A stretch of 31,268 nucleotides of DNA from JAVZLQ01 sp049700035. GTDB lineage: Archaea > Thermoproteota > Bathyarchaeia > Bathyarchaeales > Bathycorpusculaceae. Position numbers and translations under genes: made by a program. The stretch covers positions 1-31,268 of the forward strand of contig JBNAWC010000012.1 of assembly GCA_049700035.1 (NCBI GenBank). Direction: 5' to 3'. The notes beneath the pieces were generated by a model. It made no database searches, was not told where the DNA came from, and saw only the letters and a program-made list of their open reading frames with translations. Shown here one piece after another: positions 15,006 to 22,937 of the stretch. Position 1 is the first letter of the stretch. The number at the start of each line of letters is the position of its first letter.

Positions 15006-16097
15006 ATGTGGAGGATTCTACGTCCAGACGCCACCGCTGTGCTTGGCGAGGAGACCGTTAGAAAAAGCCTAGGCAGATACATCGCTGTCATGCAGAACGA
15101 GAAGCCAGCGAAATTTCTCGTAGCAAAGAAAATTCCAGCAGAATTCAGCAAAGACGATTCTTTAGAGAACCTTTGGCGAGAACACGAAAAGCTTACTCGA
15201 GAATTTTATGGTGTAGAGAATAAAATTGACAACGGACAGTTTTCTTTGCAGGAAGCGCCAACCCCTGAAAAATCTTATTTAGACTTAAAAATTGAAATTG
15301 CAAAGAAGATTCTCGCTAAATGTCACTTTTGCACTCGAAGATGCGGCGTTAATAGACTTGAAGGCGAACTGGGTTATTGCAAGTGTGGCAAAGAAATAAC
15401 TGTTTCAAGTATTTTTGAGCACGTTGGCGAGGAACCAGAACTTGTGCCTTCTGGAACAATTTTCACTATGGGTTGTACAATGCGCTGTAAACACTGCCAA
15501 AACTGGACAATTTCCCAGTGGCTCGAGAATGGCGAAGTTTACACACCGCAAGAACTTGCAAGAGAAGTTGAACAGCTCCGAAACAGCGGATGTAGAAACG
15601 CAAACCTTGTGGGCGGGGAACCAACACCTTGGCTAGAACAGTGGCTTGAAACATTCAAGCACGTAAACATCAACATTCCCATTGTCTGGAACTCGAACAC
15701 GTACTATAGTCAAGAAACAGCTCAGCTGCTGACTGGTTTTGCGGACGTGTACTTGCTCGATTTCAAGTATGGACCAGACAAATGTGCTGAAAGAATTTCA
15801 AATGCGCCAAACTACTGGCAAGTCTGCACACATAACCACTTGGAAGCGAAAAAGTACGGCGAACTAATAATTCGCATACTTGTCCTGCCAGAACACCTTG
15901 AATGCTGCACGAAACCCATTGTAAACTGGATAGCTGAAAAATTGGGCTCTGAAACCCGCGTAAACATTATGTTCCAATATAGACCAGAATGGCGGGCTTA
16001 TGAAATTCCAGAACTGCGTAGGCGACTTACGAGGGAAGAAATGGACAAAGCACTGCATTTTGCCAAGGAAGCAAAACTCGTAAACTTTATTACATGA
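15006..16097 (+). CDS. Radical SAM protein, PflX-like (COG1313)
   Basis: After a ~105-residue N-terminal segment, the protein has CHFCTRRCGVNRLEGELGYC, then SGTIFTMGCTMRCKHCQNW with the radical SAM motif CTMRCKHC, and LVGGEPTPWL. This matches COG1313 activase-like proteins. The start is ATG 15006, preceded by GGTCGGAGG; the GTG at 14991 lies before that site. The N-terminal segment (MWRILRPDATAVLGEETVRKSLGRYIAV) is not part of the core family and may recruit a partner. Substrate unknown. Confidence 0.85.
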   Translation: MWRILRPDATAVLGEETVRKSLGRYIAVMQNEKPAKFLVAKKIPAEFSKDDSLENLWREHEKLTREFYGVENKIDNGQFSLQEAPTPEKSYLDLKIEIAKKILAKCHFCTRRCGVNRLEGELGYCKCGKEITVSSIFEHVGEEPELVPSGTIFTMGCTMRCKHCQNWTISQWLENGEVYTPQELAREVEQLRNSGCRNANLVGGEPTPWLEQWLETFKHVNINIPIVWNSNTYYSQETAQLLTGFADVYLLDFKYGPDKCAERISNAPNYWQVCTHNHLEAKKYGELIIRILVLPEHLECCTKPIVNWIAEKLGSETRVNIMFQYRPEWRAYEIPELRRRLTREEMDKALHFAKEAKLVNFIT

Positions 16098-16172
16098 AAC
16101 ATGTTGCAATGGAAACCTTACGAAAGGTATATCTTGTGGATAATTATGCGTTTCGACTCTTCGTAGCCTTGA

Positions 16173-16349
16173 GTGGAGGAAGAAAGGACGCCTAAAAATC
16201 TCAGCAGCAATGACGCAGCAATTGTTAGCTGGCATAAATGCGACATATGTGGAAGTGAAGAATACACCATCTACGTGCTGCAACTCGATAAATGGTACTG
16301 TGTCGATTGCATTCACACGGCATGTAAATTAGTAAAAACCTTAACATAG
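16173..16349 (+). CDS. Zinc-finger microprotein
   Basis: A 58-codon frame starting at GTG encodes a protein with two CxxC pairs: HKCDICGSEEYTIYVLQLDK then WYCVDCIHTACK. The spacing suits a single C4 zinc knuckle. No good ribosome binding site precedes the GTG and no in-frame ATG exists, so the start is uncertain. It fills most of an otherwise empty 340-base gap and lies next to another small zinc-ribbon gene. Confidence 0.5.
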   Translation: MEEERTPKNLSSNDAAIVSWHKCDICGSEEYTIYVLQLDKWYCVDCIHTACKLVKTLT

Positions 16350-16437
16350 TTCAGTGTCACGACTTCGCTTTGCTAAAAACCCTTTTATCTAGCAACGTGC
16401 ACTCATTCTTAGAGCATGTGTTTAAAATGGTGTTACA

Positions 16438-16647
16438 ATGCCATACTGTCCTGAATGCGGTGGCGAAATGCAATACATAATAGCCACAAAACATTACGTT
16501 TGCAAAAGCTGCGGGCTTTCAGTGACACAGCAAGAACTAATCGAGCTTAGAGAAAAGCTGAGGCCATCCTTAGAAAGTAAGGAAGAGGAGCAAGAAAAGC
16601 GCAAAAAAGAATATTTAAAGTGGTGGCTTAGCAGCAAGAAAAAATAG
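16438..16647 (+). CDS. Zinc-ribbon protein with charged helical tail
   Basis: A 69-residue protein. CPECGGEMQYIIATKHYVCKSCG forms a C4 ribbon at residues 4-26, followed by a helix rich in E, K and R ending KWWLSSKKK. Such proteins are frequent in archaea and may act in transcription or RNA binding, but no role is known. ATG is clear. It precedes the CinA-like gene by 94 bases on the same strand. Confidence 0.75.
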   Translation: MPYCPECGGEMQYIIATKHYVCKSCGLSVTQQELIELREKLRPSLESKEEEQEKRKKEYLKWWLSSKKK

Positions 16648-16741
16648 TTCAAAACTTGCAGCTTTTAGGGCGATAAGTTAGCCGTTAATATGGCGAACAA
16701 GTTTTATTTCTAAGCACCTTTTAGTTTCTAGAAGTGGGAAA

Positions 16742-17572
16742 ATGGGCAATGAAATGGAGATAATCTGCGTAGGCAATGAACTGCTTATTGGAAAAACATT
16801 AAACACTAACGCTCAATGGCTTGCCAAACGTGCAACAACCGCGGGATTCACAGTTAAACGCATAACGGTTGTTGAAGATGATGTGGCGTCTATTGCAAGT
16901 GTCATACGTGAAGCCTTACAGCGCAAACCAAAGTTTATAATAACTACTGGCGGTTTGGGACCAACATTTGACGACAAAACTCTTGAAGGAATCGCTACGG
17001 CATTAAACCGAAAGCTGAAAATTAATGAGAAAGCCTTGGAAATGGTTAAGGAAAAGTATGAGGCATACGCGAAAACTGGAAAAATAGAAAAAGTTGAACT
17101 TACGCCAGCAAGAGTTAAAATGGCTAAACTCCCAGAAAACTCAAAACCGCTGCCAAATCCTGTTGGAACAGCCCCTGGCGTAATCTTGGAGGTTGACGGA
17201 ATAGTTCTTATCGCTTTGCCAGGGGTTCCTTCCGAGATGGAAGCTATTTTTGAGGGCTCCGTCATGCCTTTGCTGAAGGAAAGGGCTGGAGACGTTACTT
17301 TTTATGAAGCGAGCATTTACGTAAGCAGCATCATGGAATCGACTTTAGCACCTCTGATTGACAAGACTATGCACGATAACCCGCATGTCTATATCAAGTC
17401 TCATCCGAAGGGCGAGGAGAAAAAGCCACACATTGAACTACACTTCTCAACAACAGCGAAGGATTCCAAAACAGCCAAAGACCGTGTTGGAAAAGCATTA
17501 ATCCAATTGTCCGAACTCGTGAAGAAAGAAGGCGGAAAAGTTGTTTTGACGCAAAAGTTGGCAAAACAATGA
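16742..17572 (+). CDS. CinA-like / MoaB-fold nucleotide-processing protein
   Basis: A 276-residue COG1058 protein. The MoaB/MogA-like fold is shown by MEIICVGNELLIGKTLNTNAQWLA, FIITTGGLGPTFDDKTLEGIA and NPVGTAPGVILEVDGIVLIALPGVPSEM. Relatives hydrolyse ADP-ribose or NMN-type substrates or are annotated as molybdopterin-binding; the bacterial C-terminal deamidase domain is absent. The start could be 16742 or the ATG four codons later. Its stop overlaps the PHP gene start (ATGA), suggesting coupled translation. Confidence 0.8.
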   Translation: MGNEMEIICVGNELLIGKTLNTNAQWLAKRATTAGFTVKRITVVEDDVASIASVIREALQRKPKFIITTGGLGPTFDDKTLEGIATALNRKLKINEKALEMVKEKYEAYAKTGKIEKVELTPARVKMAKLPENSKPLPNPVGTAPGVILEVDGIVLIALPGVPSEMEAIFEGSVMPLLKERAGDVTFYEASIYVSSIMESTLAPLIDKTMHDNPHVYIKSHPKGEEKKPHIELHFSTTAKDSKTAKDRVGKALIQLSELVKKEGGKVVLTQKLAKQ

Positions 17573-18352
17573 TTATGGATTATCACATACACACAGAGGC
17601 TTCGCCAGACGCGAAGGGCACAATCGAAGATTATGTTAAAAAGGCGAAAGAGAAGGGTATAGATGAAATAGGCTTATCAGACCACGTTTTGCTACACGAG
17701 ATAGGCAATTACCCACATATGCGGCAATGGCAAATGCCAGCATACATCAAAAATTTTCTTGCACTGAAACAAAAAGCCGAAATACCAATAAAATTGGGTG
17801 CTGAAATTGACTTTTTCCCAGAGGACAAGGAAAAAATCAAAGAGTTCGTTCAGAAATACCCTTTTGACTATGTTATTGGCGCAGTTCACTTTATCGGTAA
17901 CTGGGGCATCGACAACCCACGCCAAAAACATGAATACTTGAAAAGGGATACTTTGCAAACCTACAAAGAATACTTCACCCTAATTAAGGAAATGTGCAAT
18001 TCTCGACTGTTTGATGTTGTAGCGCATGTAGACCTCGTTAAGATTTTCAGGTTCAAACCAAACTGCGATTTCTCCGACATCCTAAAGGAAACCGCGGAGA
18101 CAATTGCAAAATCAAATATCTGCGTGGAAATCAACACCGCTGGATCGTAGACCATGTGCAGAAATCTATCCAAGCGCGGAATTCCTAAAAATACTCCATG
18201 GTTATAATGTGCCAATAGTTTTTGGCTCAGACGCGCATAACCCAGAAGATTTGGGTAGAGATTTCAAGGAAGCGCTGATTCTTGCAAAGAAGGTTGGTTA
18301 CACCTATGCGTGTGTGTTCGGTCAAAGAAAGAAAGCGTTAGTGAAGATTTAA
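17569..18352 (+). pseudogene. PHP-family phosphoesterase (histidinol-phosphatase-like), frameshifted
   Basis: The combined reading is about 260 residues with all PHP metal motifs: YHIHTEASPDAKG, GLSDHV, GAEIDFF, IGAVHFIGNW, DVVAHVDL and FGSDAHNPEDLG. The frame breaks near 18144-18147: after VEINTAG the frame hits TAG at 18148, while the +1 frame continues RRPCAEIYPSAEFL. Relatives have AGLRKP here, so two missing bases would explain both the shift and the lost Leu. The first frame ends before the last metal ligand, so it would be inactive unless the shift is an error. HisK-type histidinol phosphatase is likely, but other phosphate esters are possible. Confidence 0.8.
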
Positions 18353-18406
18353 CTACTGATTGGCAGTTCATAAATGCCTTAAATCTGTTTTGCAACAAAA
18401 TCTCAT

Positions 18407-19537
18407 ATGAAAAAACTCACCATAATTACGCTTACAGCACTAATCCTAATCTGCTATTTAACACCTTATTCTCTTTCTCAAACCGTTAGAACCTACCAAA
18501 TCTCAAGCTATCCAAACAGTCCTACACGTTACCTTTTAACAGTAACCGTTCAGCAATCCCTCTACGAGTATTATAAGTCAAAGAGTCACCAACTCACTTC
18601 GATAAGTGATTTTCCAAAGTTTGTAACACCGTATCCCGTTACACCTATAGCCGAACGCCTTCTGGAAATTTACGATGATGACGAAGATTTCGCTAATGGC
18701 GTGCTGATGATTGTTCACCAAATACCATATAGTGAAAGCGGTGCAAAATACCCCGTGGAAACAATTGTTGAAAACATTGGAGACTGTGATGTTTTTTCTT
18801 ATATGGCAGCGTCAATTATGATGGCTGGTGGATTAGATGTTGTCCTACTCTATTATGAAAGTCAATCCCATATGAACGTGGGTGTAAGCCTATCACATGT
18901 GCCGCATGACGCTAGAGGTACAGTTTACTATGTTTCATTTAATGGCAAAAGATATTACATAGCCGAATGCACTGGAGGCTACGTTTTTGATGGATGGCGC
19001 GTCGGTGAATGCCCGTCAGACCTTGTTTCGGCATTAAACACTGTGCAAGTAATTACGCTTGAAAATTGTGACAAGACGATGTTTGGGCAAGTTTCAGCAA
19101 GCTACAAGCAATTGACATCTTCAACCATCTCATTGGAAGTTTCGTCGCCATTCCTCATAGAAGGAGGCACTGCTACCATTTCAGGAAAATTGCTTCCAAC
19201 TCTTTCAAATAGGACGGTAACAATTTACCTGAAAGCTGGTGGCTTACAATGGCTTGTTTTGGGGACAACCACAACGAATTCCAACGGCGAATTTTCATAT
19301 GTCTGGACTGCAAATATGACAGGAGTATGTTTTGTCCGTGCAAGCTGGTTTGGAGACAACGATTATGCTGGGGCAGACAGCCCAACAATAGCAATCACCG
19401 TCATATCGCTATTCTTTTTTGTGCTGTTGGCTTTCACAATAACATTAACCATTATAGGCTGTGCAATCTTCCTAATATCAAGACGAACAGCATCCACAAC
19501 ACAGGGGCTTCCGCCACCACCAGAAGTTCCAACATAA
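18407..19537 (+). CDS. Secreted transglutaminase-like protein with Ig-like domain and C-terminal anchor
   Basis: A signal peptide (KKLTIITLTALILICYL) precedes a transglutaminase/papain-like region at about residues 90-190: YPVETIVENIGDCDVFSYMAASIM carries the likely catalytic Cys and SHMNVGVSL the likely His. Residues about 235-325 look like an Ig-like fold (FLIEGGTATISGKL...YAGADSPTI). A 25-residue hydrophobic span (ISLFFFVLLAFTITLTIIGCAIFLI) and a short RR-containing tail anchor it, leaving the catalytic part outside the cell. It may be a cell-surface peptidase or cross-linker; no substrate is indicated. Confidence 0.75.
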   Translation: MKKLTIITLTALILICYLTPYSLSQTVRTYQISSYPNSPTRYLLTVTVQQSLYEYYKSKSHQLTSISDFPKFVTPYPVTPIAERLLEIYDDDEDFANGVLMIVHQIPYSESGAKYPVETIVENIGDCDVFSYMAASIMMAGGLDVVLLYYESQSHMNVGVSLSHVPHDARGTVYYVSFNGKRYYIAECTGGYVFDGWRVGECPSDLVSALNTVQVITLENCDKTMFGQVSASYKQLTSSTISLEVSSPFLIEGGTATISGKLLPTLSNRTVTIYLKAGGLQWLVLGTTTTNSNGEFSYVWTANMTGVCFVRASWFGDNDYAGADSPTIAITVISLFFFVLLAFTITLTIIGCAIFLISRRTASTTQGLPPPPEVPT

Positions 19538-19604
19538 GATTTTTACATTTCAACAAATTGATAAGTTAAATCAAAAGAAAACGCTAAAGAGAGGTTACAA
19601 CACC

Positions 19605-20369
19605 ATGTTTACAGTTTTTATTATAGGAACAGCTGGTTCTGGAAAATCCATGCTCACAGCTGCATTCAGCGAATGGCTAAGAATAGCAAAACAAGATGTT
19701 GCAATAGTTAATCTAGACCCAGGAGTTTTGACGCTTCCGTACACGCCTGATGTTGACGTGCGTGACTACATCAGCATAGAAAGCCTGATGGAACAGTACG
19801 AGTTAGGTCCAAACGGAGCTTTGATAATGGCTGCAGACTTGATTGCGGATGAAATTGACAAGATTTCAAGCGAAATTGAAGACCTAAAATCCGACATCAT
19901 TGTTGTTGACACGCCGGGGCAGATGGAACTTTTCGCTTTCAGGACAAGTGGGCCATTCATTGCTAGTGAGTTGTTGCGTGAACAGCCGAAAGCCATAGTG
20001 TACCTTTTTGATGCTGCCTTCTGCGTTAACCCGCTTAACTACGTGTCTAACCTTTTCCTTTCAGCGGCCGTTTATAACCGCTTTCTCCTGCCGCAAGTTC
20101 ACTTGCTATCTAAATGCGACTTGCTTCCAAAAGATGAAGTTGACAAAATTGTCGACTGGTCCGCTAATCCCGTCGCGCTGGAAAACGCTATTGAACAGAA
20201 GCTTGAAGGAACAAAACGCTTGTTAAGCAGAAACATGATGCGTGCAATACATCAGCTTGGCCTAAAATTCTTGTTAATTCCAATTTCGGCAAAAACAAAT
20301 GATGGAATGATAAACTTTAACATGGCTTTAGAGCGCATACTCGCTGGAGGAGACAAATACACTTACTAA
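19605..20369 (+). CDS. GPN-loop GTPase
   Basis: A 254-residue archaeal GPN GTPase. It has the P-loop GTAGSGKS at residues 8-15, switch region VNLDPG, the signature Gly-Pro-Asn insert (ELGPNGAL), Walker B DTPGQMELF, and a TKxD-like SKCD guanine motif. Eukaryotic relatives assist RNA polymerase II assembly; archaeal members are homodimeric with unclear partners. AGAGAGG precedes the ATG. Confidence 0.92.
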   Translation: MFTVFIIGTAGSGKSMLTAAFSEWLRIAKQDVAIVNLDPGVLTLPYTPDVDVRDYISIESLMEQYELGPNGALIMAADLIADEIDKISSEIEDLKSDIIVVDTPGQMELFAFRTSGPFIASELLREQPKAIVYLFDAAFCVNPLNYVSNLFLSAAVYNRFLLPQVHLLSKCDLLPKDEVDKIVDWSANPVALENAIEQKLEGTKRLLSRNMMRAIHQLGLKFLLIPISAKTNDGMINFNMALERILAGGDKYTY

Positions 20370-20416
20370 AAACTAAATTTTTAAACAATCTTGATGAGAA
20401 GATATCTTGGATAAAA

Positions 20417-21001
20417 ATGTCCATGTCTTTCAAGATTGGTAAGACGAAAATTTGTCTGGTTCAAGGCGATATAACAGAAATGGACACGGACGCGATAGTT
20501 AACGCGGCAAACCCAACTCTTATGGGAGGCGGAGGCGTAGACGGCGCAATCCACCGCAAAGGCGGACCAAAAATCCTAGAAGAATGCAAACGTATAAGAG
20601 CGACGGAATGGCCGAATGGACTTCCAACGGGGAAGGCCGTAATAACCTCTGGGGGAAACCTTAAAGCCAAATATGTTATACATACAGTTGGGCCAGTCTG
20701 GCGTGGCGGAAACCATGGCGAACCAGAACTTTTGGCTGAAGCCTACCGCAACTCGCTTGTGTTAGCCGTCTCTAAGGGATTGAAGTCGATGGCTTTTCCG
20801 TCGATAAGCACTGGTGCGTATGGGTATCCAATAGAAAAAGCATGCAAAGTGACATTAGTAACTATAAAGGAGTTTATCGAGAAAGAGGATAAACTGGAAG
20901 AGGTTAGACTAGTGCTGTTTACAAAGCAGGATTTTGAAACCTATACGAAGGCAGCGCAAGAAATTTTGGGAGGACACCAGCGTCATAGAACATTATTATA
21001 G
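20417..21001 (+). CDS. Macro-domain ADP-ribose-binding protein
   Basis: A 194-residue macro domain: VQGDITEMDTDAIVNAANPTLMGGGGVDGAIHRKGG near the N-terminus (strand and ADP-ribose-binding loops), VIHTVGPVWRGG, and SISTGAYGYPIEKA for the second phosphate loop. Such proteins hydrolyse ADP-ribose-1''-phosphate or O-acetyl-ADP-ribose, or remove ADP-ribose from proteins. Start ATG 20417, with a second ATG two codons later. Confidence 0.92.
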   Translation: MSMSFKIGKTKICLVQGDITEMDTDAIVNAANPTLMGGGGVDGAIHRKGGPKILEECKRIRATEWPNGLPTGKAVITSGGNLKAKYVIHTVGPVWRGGNHGEPELLAEAYRNSLVLAVSKGLKSMAFPSISTGAYGYPIEKACKVTLVTIKEFIEKEDKLEEVRLVLFTKQDFETYTKAAQEILGGHQRHRTLL

Positions 21002-21030
21002 AAAATTGTTCTATGGAGTAAAATAGTCAC

Positions 21031-21049
21031 TCGCTTTGCATCAAAGCGA
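21031..21049. terminator. Hairpin between convergent genes
   Basis: TCGCTTTG (21031-21038) pairs perfectly with CAAAGCGA (21042-21049) around a three-base loop. It sits between the macro-domain gene and the convergent coiled-coil gene at 21089. It could limit read-through from either side, though archaea do not usually rely on hairpins and no T-run follows. Confidence 0.3.
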
Positions 21050-21088
21050 ATGCGCAGATAATGTTTCAATAGAGTGGAAGCTTTTGCG

Positions 21089-21400
21089 CTATTCTCCAAA
21101 GAGTCTTCGCAGCGGAGAATCATTCGCGTTTTGCTGAGTTTGCGGTTCCATCCTTATGGTTACCGCGGTTTCTGTTTCACGTTTGAGTTTTTGCTCCAGC
21201 TCGTTTATCCGAGCCTCAAGCTTCTCAACAGTCTCCATTTTAATCTTTAACTTTTCTTCCAGCTGCTGAATTGCCAACTTCTCCTCCAAAAGCCTTGCTC
21301 TCTCTTCAAGGGTTTTCTCTTTCTCTTCAATCGAGTGAAGTTGAAACTCTAACTCCGCCTTTTTCTTTTGTAAATCCTCAATTTCATGCCACAAAGGCAA
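21089..21400 (-). CDS. Coiled-coil protein
   Basis: A 103-residue protein, almost entirely coiled coil from residue 5 to about 78 (IEDLQKKKAELEFQLHSIEEKEKTLEERARLLEEKL...), with a Q/N-rich linker and the C-terminal DSPLRRLFGE. The TTG start is the only conventional start in frame near the 5' end. No cysteine pairs are present, unlike the coiled-coil proteins near 4-5 kb. Function unknown. Confidence 0.65.
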   Translation of the reverse strand: MPLWHEIEDLQKKKAELEFQLHSIEEKEKTLEERARLLEEKLAIQQLEEKLKIKMETVEKLEARINELEQKLKRETETAVTIRMEPQTQQNANDSPLRRLFGE

Positions 21401-21452
21401 ACCATCACACCCACATTTCCTAAGAGACTGGACAAGTAATTAGGGTTATGAA

Positions 21453-21478
21453 TCCAAAATTTATATCCAAAATTTATA
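21453..21478. repeat. Tandem 13-base repeat with TATA-like cores
   Basis: TCCAAAATTTATA occurs twice back to back. On the minus strand each copy reads as a TATA-like TATAAATTTTGG, about 50-75 bases before the coiled-coil gene at 21400, so the pair may be duplicated promoter elements. It also lies just past the 3' end of the RNase P RNA. Confidence 0.5.
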
Positions 21479-21500
21479 TTTCAACAGTCAACAATAAAAG

Positions 21501-21818
21501 GGCTAGCGTGTTGGCGTTAACCCGCCTTCTGTTTTGGTGGCATTCGACTAATCGGGCTACCCGCGCTTTGGGTAGATTCCTCATCAGCGACTATTTGCCC
21601 TTTCCACTTGCAGGACGGCCGTTTCACCGTTTCCATCCAGCATTCTCGACAACTTAGCATGTCTCATTGGCACATGCTTGGGTGGACGTTTCGTTTCTGC
21701 TCCGTTGCCAAGGCTCTCGCCTTACGCCCTTGCGGGCGTTGCAATTCTACGTGTGGGCGGAGTTTCCTCAAGCCTTTTTCAGTAAAGGCTCGAAAGCCAC
21801 CTCGCCAACTCGCCAGCC
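21501..21818 (-). ncRNA. rnpB: RNase P RNA
   Basis: Ribozyme subunit that removes tRNA 5' leaders. On the minus strand, GAGGAAACTCCGCC (21769-21756) matches conserved region I and ACAGAAGGCGGGTTA (21532-21518) matches conserved region V. They pair as helix P4: AAC(T)CCGCC with GGCGGGTT, leaving the universally conserved bulged U. P1 closes the molecule: GGCTGGCGAGTTGGCG (from 21818) pairs with CGCCAACACGCTAGCC (to 21501), 16 positions with one G-U and one A-A. The GGTGAAACGG segment also fits. The ~318-base span is typical for archaeal A-type RNA. Ends are set by P1 and are approximate; a TATA-like TTTAAATA at 21832-21825 is oddly close to the P1 start. Confidence 0.9.
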
Positions 21819-21906
21819 CCAGGATATTTAAAGCGAGTGCATGCCAATAAGAATTTTGGAAACCTATTTTATGCACTTTGTAGTTCATATTTGAGTTGGG
21901 AATTGC

Positions 21907-22491
21907 ATGTCCAACCGTGTTGTTTTGGTTGTTGGGACGCCTCGTGTTGGCAAAACTTCTGTTGCCAGCCTTCTTGCTTCTAGGCTCAATGCATTTTACG
22001 TTAATTTGACTGATTTAGCCGTAAATGAAAATCTTGTTTCTGGCGTCGATGAAGAACGTGGTTCCATGGTTGTTGATGAAGATCGTATGCAACGCAAAAT
22101 CTATGACATTATTGAGAAGGCTGGCAGGGATGTTGTTGTTGATGGGCATTATGCTGCTTCTGTTGTTCCTAAACGTTTTGTTACGCATGTTTTTGTTTTG
22201 AGAAGAGACCCTGTGGAATTACGCGTTTTTATGGAGAAGGCTGGTTTTTCTGGGCGCAAGTTGTGGGAGAATTTGGCTGCTGAAATTTTGGATGTTTGCC
22301 TCTTTGAAGCCGTAAAAGCTTATGGTATAGCGAAGGTTTGCGAGTTGAATGTTACTGGGAAGAGTGTGGAAGATGTTGTTCGAGAAATTTTGGACGTCAT
22401 TGGTGGACGAGTTAAGTGCCGTGTTGGTGTTGTTGATTGGCTTGGCAAACTGGAAAGCGAAGGGTTGCTAGAGGATTATTTGAGAATTTAA
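21907..22491 (+). CDS. AK6/Fap7-like adenylate kinase family protein
   Basis: A 194-residue P-loop kinase with VVGTPRVGKTSVASLLASRL at the N-terminus and VVVDGHYAASVVP as the AK6-type lid/substrate segment. Eukaryotic Fap7 acts in 18S rRNA 3' maturation and archaeal homologues bind ribosomal protein uS11; a ribosome-assembly role is inferred. It also carries a C-terminal ~40-residue extension (GGRVKCRVGVVDWLGKLESEGLLEDYLRI). Codon use is strongly G/T-rich. Confidence 0.82.
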   Translation: MSNRVVLVVGTPRVGKTSVASLLASRLNAFYVNLTDLAVNENLVSGVDEERGSMVVDEDRMQRKIYDIIEKAGRDVVVDGHYAASVVPKRFVTHVFVLRRDPVELRVFMEKAGFSGRKLWENLAAEILDVCLFEAVKAYGIAKVCELNVTGKSVEDVVREILDVIGGRVKCRVGVVDWLGKLESEGLLEDYLRI

Positions 22492-22499
22492 GGTTTATT

Positions 22500-22868
22500 T
22501 TATCTTAGGCTTGTGAGTATTTGCCTTTTCGTTATAAGCGTGATTTTTCTTCTGTTTGCGTATGCCTTCGCGTGGTCGCTGAATTTTTCTCCAATCAATA
22601 TTGGGCTTGAAAGTCCCGCGTCTTCAGATGCCTTATCAAGGTTTATGATTACGTTTATTCCTATTGTTCTGTTCCAGTCCCTTATCCAAACCCCTTGTGT
22701 CACTCGTCCCCTCTGCACTATTAAGTCGAATTTTCTTAAAACGCCTGTTCTTCCCTCTAAAACTGTTTTTTCCTGCTCTATCTTGTAGCCTTCCTTTTTC
22801 AAGTATTTAATTGCCAAGTTGAACAATTCGCTTGCAGTTCCCGCTGCTCTTTGTTCTTCCATGCTCAT
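22500..22868 (-). CDS. Small protein, possible degenerate nuclease fold
   Basis: A 122-residue protein. KKEGYKIEQEKTVLEGRTGVLRKFDLIVQ, a GVWIRDW strand and a closing ITLITKRQIL resemble the strand order of restriction-endonuclease-like (PD-(D/E)xK) folds, with FDL as the possible Asp. The usual (D/E)xK is not clear (WIRDW instead), so it may be inactive or a different fold. Start ATG 22868 or 22862. Confidence 0.6.
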   Translation of the reverse strand: MSMEEQRAAGTASELFNLAIKYLKKEGYKIEQEKTVLEGRTGVLRKFDLIVQRGRVTQGVWIRDWNRTIGINVIINLDKASEDAGLSSPILIGEKFSDHAKAYANRRKITLITKRQILTSLR

Positions 22869-22937
22869 TGACCATCACGAGTATTAAACGTTATTTATTT
22901 GATTGTGGAAAAGGTTTTCGATTGGTGAAATAGCCCC

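Noticed and set aside
21608..21888. Open frames of 74-80 codons on both strands
   Set aside because: They lie over the RNase P RNA and its promoter; low-complexity Arg/Cys-rich translations are shadows of the structured RNA.
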